From: CAYFJO01 sp964343305
GTDB taxonomy: Bacteria > Planctomycetota > Planctomycetia > Pirellulales > Pirellulaceae
NCBI GenBank assembly: GCA_964343305.1
Contig: CAYFJO010000246.1
Span: 1 to 15,776, forward strand
Direction: 5' to 3'
Length of the DNA stretch: 15,776 nt
The notes beneath the pieces are model-generated. The model saw only the letters and a list, made by a program, of their open reading frames with translations. It ran no database searches and had not been told where the DNA came from. Numbering within the stretch: the stretch's first letter is position 1; each line of letters starts with the position of its first letter. This document shows positions 14,124-15,776 of the stretch, piece after piece. A program made the translations under genes and the position numbers.

Positions 14124-15593
14124 ATGAAAAACTCTGCCGTTCTTTCATGTATTGTTTGTCTCTTGATCCTCTCGACAACCGATGCCGGCGATTGGAATCA
14201 ATGGCGCGGCTCGTCACGAAACGGTGTCGATGTCGACTCACCGGCGTTGGTCAGTTCCTTGCCCGACAGCGGCCTCAGTCCCGTCTGGGTCGCCAAGGCC
14301 AACATTCCAGGGGCCAAGAGCGGTGGTTGGGGAAGTCCGGTGGTGGCTGATGGTAAAGTCTATCTGTTTACGCACCAAAAGGAGAAACTACGCGAAGGCG
14401 ATTTGCCGCCGAAGAAATTCCCGTGGTTGCCGCCCGAAAAACGCGTTGGCATGAGCGATGAGGAATATGCCGAATACGAAGTCAAACGGCGTGACGAAGA
14501 CGAAGCGCGCGGAAAGTTCTATCGGTTTGACGAAACGACTTATTGCCTGGATGCCGCGTCGGGCAAGACACTTTGGACGAATCTTTTCACGAGCGTCTAC
14601 ACGCGTTTCATGCAGTCTGGTTCGCCAGCCGTTGTCGACGGCAAGTTGTACATTTTGGGAGCCGGCCGAGTCGCGCGATGCATCCATGCCCAGACGGGCA
14701 AAGACGTTTGGAAACAGAAGCTTCCCGGTGAATTTCGCGATCAATTTTTGCAGTCGTCATTCGTGGTCGTTGATGGTGTGGCAATCGTGTTGGCCGTGCA
14801 ACTGTTCGGCCTCGATGCCGACACGGGCAGCATTCTTTGGCAGACCAACGAGGACACGGAAAGTCAACTTCACACGAGTCCGGTTGTGTGGAGCAGTGCG
14901 GCTGGATCGCGTGTCATCTGCAACATCCCCGGCGGAAGAACCTTGTGCGTGGATCCCAAGTCGGGCGAGGAGTATTGGCGCGTCAATTCCCAGGCGGGCC
15001 ACTCAACGCCGATTGTCGTTGGCGATTTGTTGCTCACGTACGGCAGCAGTCGAAAAGGCGGCGTGCGATGTTTCGAGCTTTCTGATGAAGCCGCGGAACA
15101 TAAGTGGACGTGCACACGAACGGCCGATTCGGGATCGAGCCCAGTGGTTGTTGGCGATCACGTTTACGTTCAAGGCGACCGCCGAGTGGCTTGCATTAGC
15201 CTGGCGGACGGCAGCGAACAATGGCTCGCTCAACTAGATCTGAACCGCCCGCGTTACACGTCGCTCGTAGCAGCCGATGAAAAAGTGATTTATGGATTTG
15301 AAGGCTTGCTATGTTTTGCCGCCGATGCGTCCGAATACAAGCTTTTGATGAACGCCAAAATCGACAAGGACGGGTTGTTAGCCGAGGAGGCGTCGTTTCG
15401 CAAGATGTTGAACATCGACGAGTTGGAAAAAACGGCCGAGGGCCAAAAAGATGCCGAACGAATCTGGCGGCAAAACATTGGCAACGGCGGTCCGCTGCCC
15501 TGCGCCACCCCGGCAATGGCTGATGGACGGATCTATTTCCGTTTAAAAGACGGGATAGCTTGTTACGACCTTCGCGCCGGACGACCCGAGTGA
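14124..15593 (+). CDS. Secreted PQQ-like beta-propeller protein
   Basis: A 489-residue protein with a signal peptide (MKNSAVLSCIVCLLILSTTDA|GDW) and the common mature opening DWNQWRGSSRNG. Propeller blades recur as 'xLDxxxGxxLW' strands: CLDAASGKTLW (141-151), CIHAQTGKDVW (186-196), GLDADTGSILW (229-239), CVDPKSGEEYW (275-285) and CISLADGSEQW (357-367). They alternate with 'SPVVxDGxVY' strands at 71-80, 168-176 and 339-348. A highly charged loop interrupts the first blade (about 85-135, KEKLREGDLPPKK to RDEDEARGK), and a second insert rich in Lys/Glu lies at about 412-448. Such proteins are abundant in planctomycetes. Without the quinoprotein catalytic residues being identifiable here, an enzymatic role is not claimed; a periplasmic scaffold or binding role is likely. 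Divergent from the asparaginase gene. Confidence 0.88.
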   Translation: MKNSAVLSCIVCLLILSTTDAGDWNQWRGSSRNGVDVDSPALVSSLPDSGLSPVWVAKANIPGAKSGGWGSPVVADGKVYLFTHQKEKLREGDLPPKKFPWLPPEKRVGMSDEEYAEYEVKRRDEDEARGKFYRFDETTYCLDAASGKTLWTNLFTSVYTRFMQSGSPAVVDGKLYILGAGRVARCIHAQTGKDVWKQKLPGEFRDQFLQSSFVVVDGVAIVLAVQLFGLDADTGSILWQTNEDTESQLHTSPVVWSSAAGSRVICNIPGGRTLCVDPKSGEEYWRVNSQAGHSTPIVVGDLLLTYGSSRKGGVRCFELSDEAAEHKWTCTRTADSGSSPVVVGDHVYVQGDRRVACISLADGSEQWLAQLDLNRPRYTSLVAADEKVIYGFEGLLCFAADASEYKLLMNAKIDKDGLLAEEASFRKMLNIDELEKTAEGQKDAERIWRQNIGNGGPLPCATPAMADGRIYFRLKDGIACYDLRAGRPE

Positions 15594-15638
15594 TTTGTCG
15601 TGGAATCTTGAGTTCTTCCACCAGTCCAAGCCACTACC

Positions 15639-15772
15639 GCTTTGTCAAAGTAGAAAGTTGGGGTGCCATTGGCTCTGCCGGCTCTGCCAGTGCTTCGCAA
15701 GTACTAGCATTATCAGGATTTGCACTGGCAGCGCCAGTGGCACACGATCCCAAAATTGAAAGTTGACAAAGC
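15639..15772. repeat. Compound inverted repeat (GCTTTGTCAA ends, GTGCCA(C/T)TGGC core)
   Basis: Outer ends GCTTTGTCAA (15639-15648) and TTGACAAAGC (15763-15772) are perfect inverted copies. Inside, the arm at 15663-15693 and the arm at 15722-15743 match at 20 of 22 positions once a 9-nt tandem duplication (GGCTCTGCC twice) in the left arm is allowed for. The right arm is itself a hairpin (CACTGGC-AGC-GCCAGTG). It fills the gap after the propeller gene and shows terminal inverted repeats like a small non-autonomous element. Confidence 0.75.
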
Positions 15773-15776
15773 ACTA

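Overview
The window looks like chromosome of a planctomycete, probably a Pirellula/Rhodopirellula-type member. The case rests on gene content: three secreted type I sulfatases in under 6 kb, a secreted PQQ-type beta-propeller, a secreted TPR protein with the C-terminal 'ATCP...LDTLAAA...LYEDERPYR' layout common in that phylum, and an oxyanion-type ABC permease carrying a large ectodomain related to planctomycete surface proteins. Intergenic DNA is crowded with paired palindromes. No tRNA, rRNA, CRISPR array, phage gene or transposase gene was seen. Assignment is by recognition of families, not by a database search.

Layout. 1-157: the start of a leftward gene for a secreted protein, cut by the window edge. 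158-514: gene-free, with hairpins and a GTA(A/G)GACGG repeat cluster. 515-1633: secreted TPR protein (+). 1774-3360: sulfatase 1 (+). 3361-3596: two inverted-repeat elements between convergent genes. 3597-4133: secreted protein of unknown function (-). 4258-8916: a compact leftward operon read as enolase-superfamily enzyme, sulfatase 3 (iduronate-2-sulfatase-like), sulfatase 2 (arylsulfatase A / GalNAc-6-sulfatase-like), with gaps of only 34 and 29 nt, closed by a likely intrinsic terminator at about 4220-4245. 9103-11169 and 11244-11951: a rightward ABC transporter pair, ModB-like permease and ModC-like ATPase. 12030-12566: cyclophilin-type peptidyl-prolyl isomerase with a TTG start (+). 12591-13994: leftward pair of an N-terminal-nucleophile asparaginase/glycosylasparaginase and a VOC-fold protein. 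14124-15593: PQQ-like beta-propeller (+). 15594-15776: a compound inverted repeat.

How it fits together. The sulfatases carry signal peptides and the CxPxR formylglycine motif, so they should act outside the cytoplasm, removing sulfate esters from polysaccharides or glycosaminoglycan-like material. The enolase-superfamily protein has no signal peptide and could process an acid product in the cytoplasm. The glycosylasparaginase would clear GlcNAc-Asn type linkages. The ABC pair belongs to the molybdate/sulfate/tungstate class and is divergent from the sulfatase operon. No substrate-binding protein and no sulfatase-maturating enzyme are encoded here.

The two most interesting items are (i) the permease, which has about 430 extracytoplasmic residues inserted between TM1 and TM2, with similarity to ectodomains of PEP-CTERM-type surface proteins and an internal duplication, and (ii) at least six differing intergenic inverted-repeat pairs. 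Several have GTAG/GTGG-type feet outside small hairpins, the layout of REP doublets (REPINs). One lies between permease and ATPase, and another supplies the ATPase stop codon.
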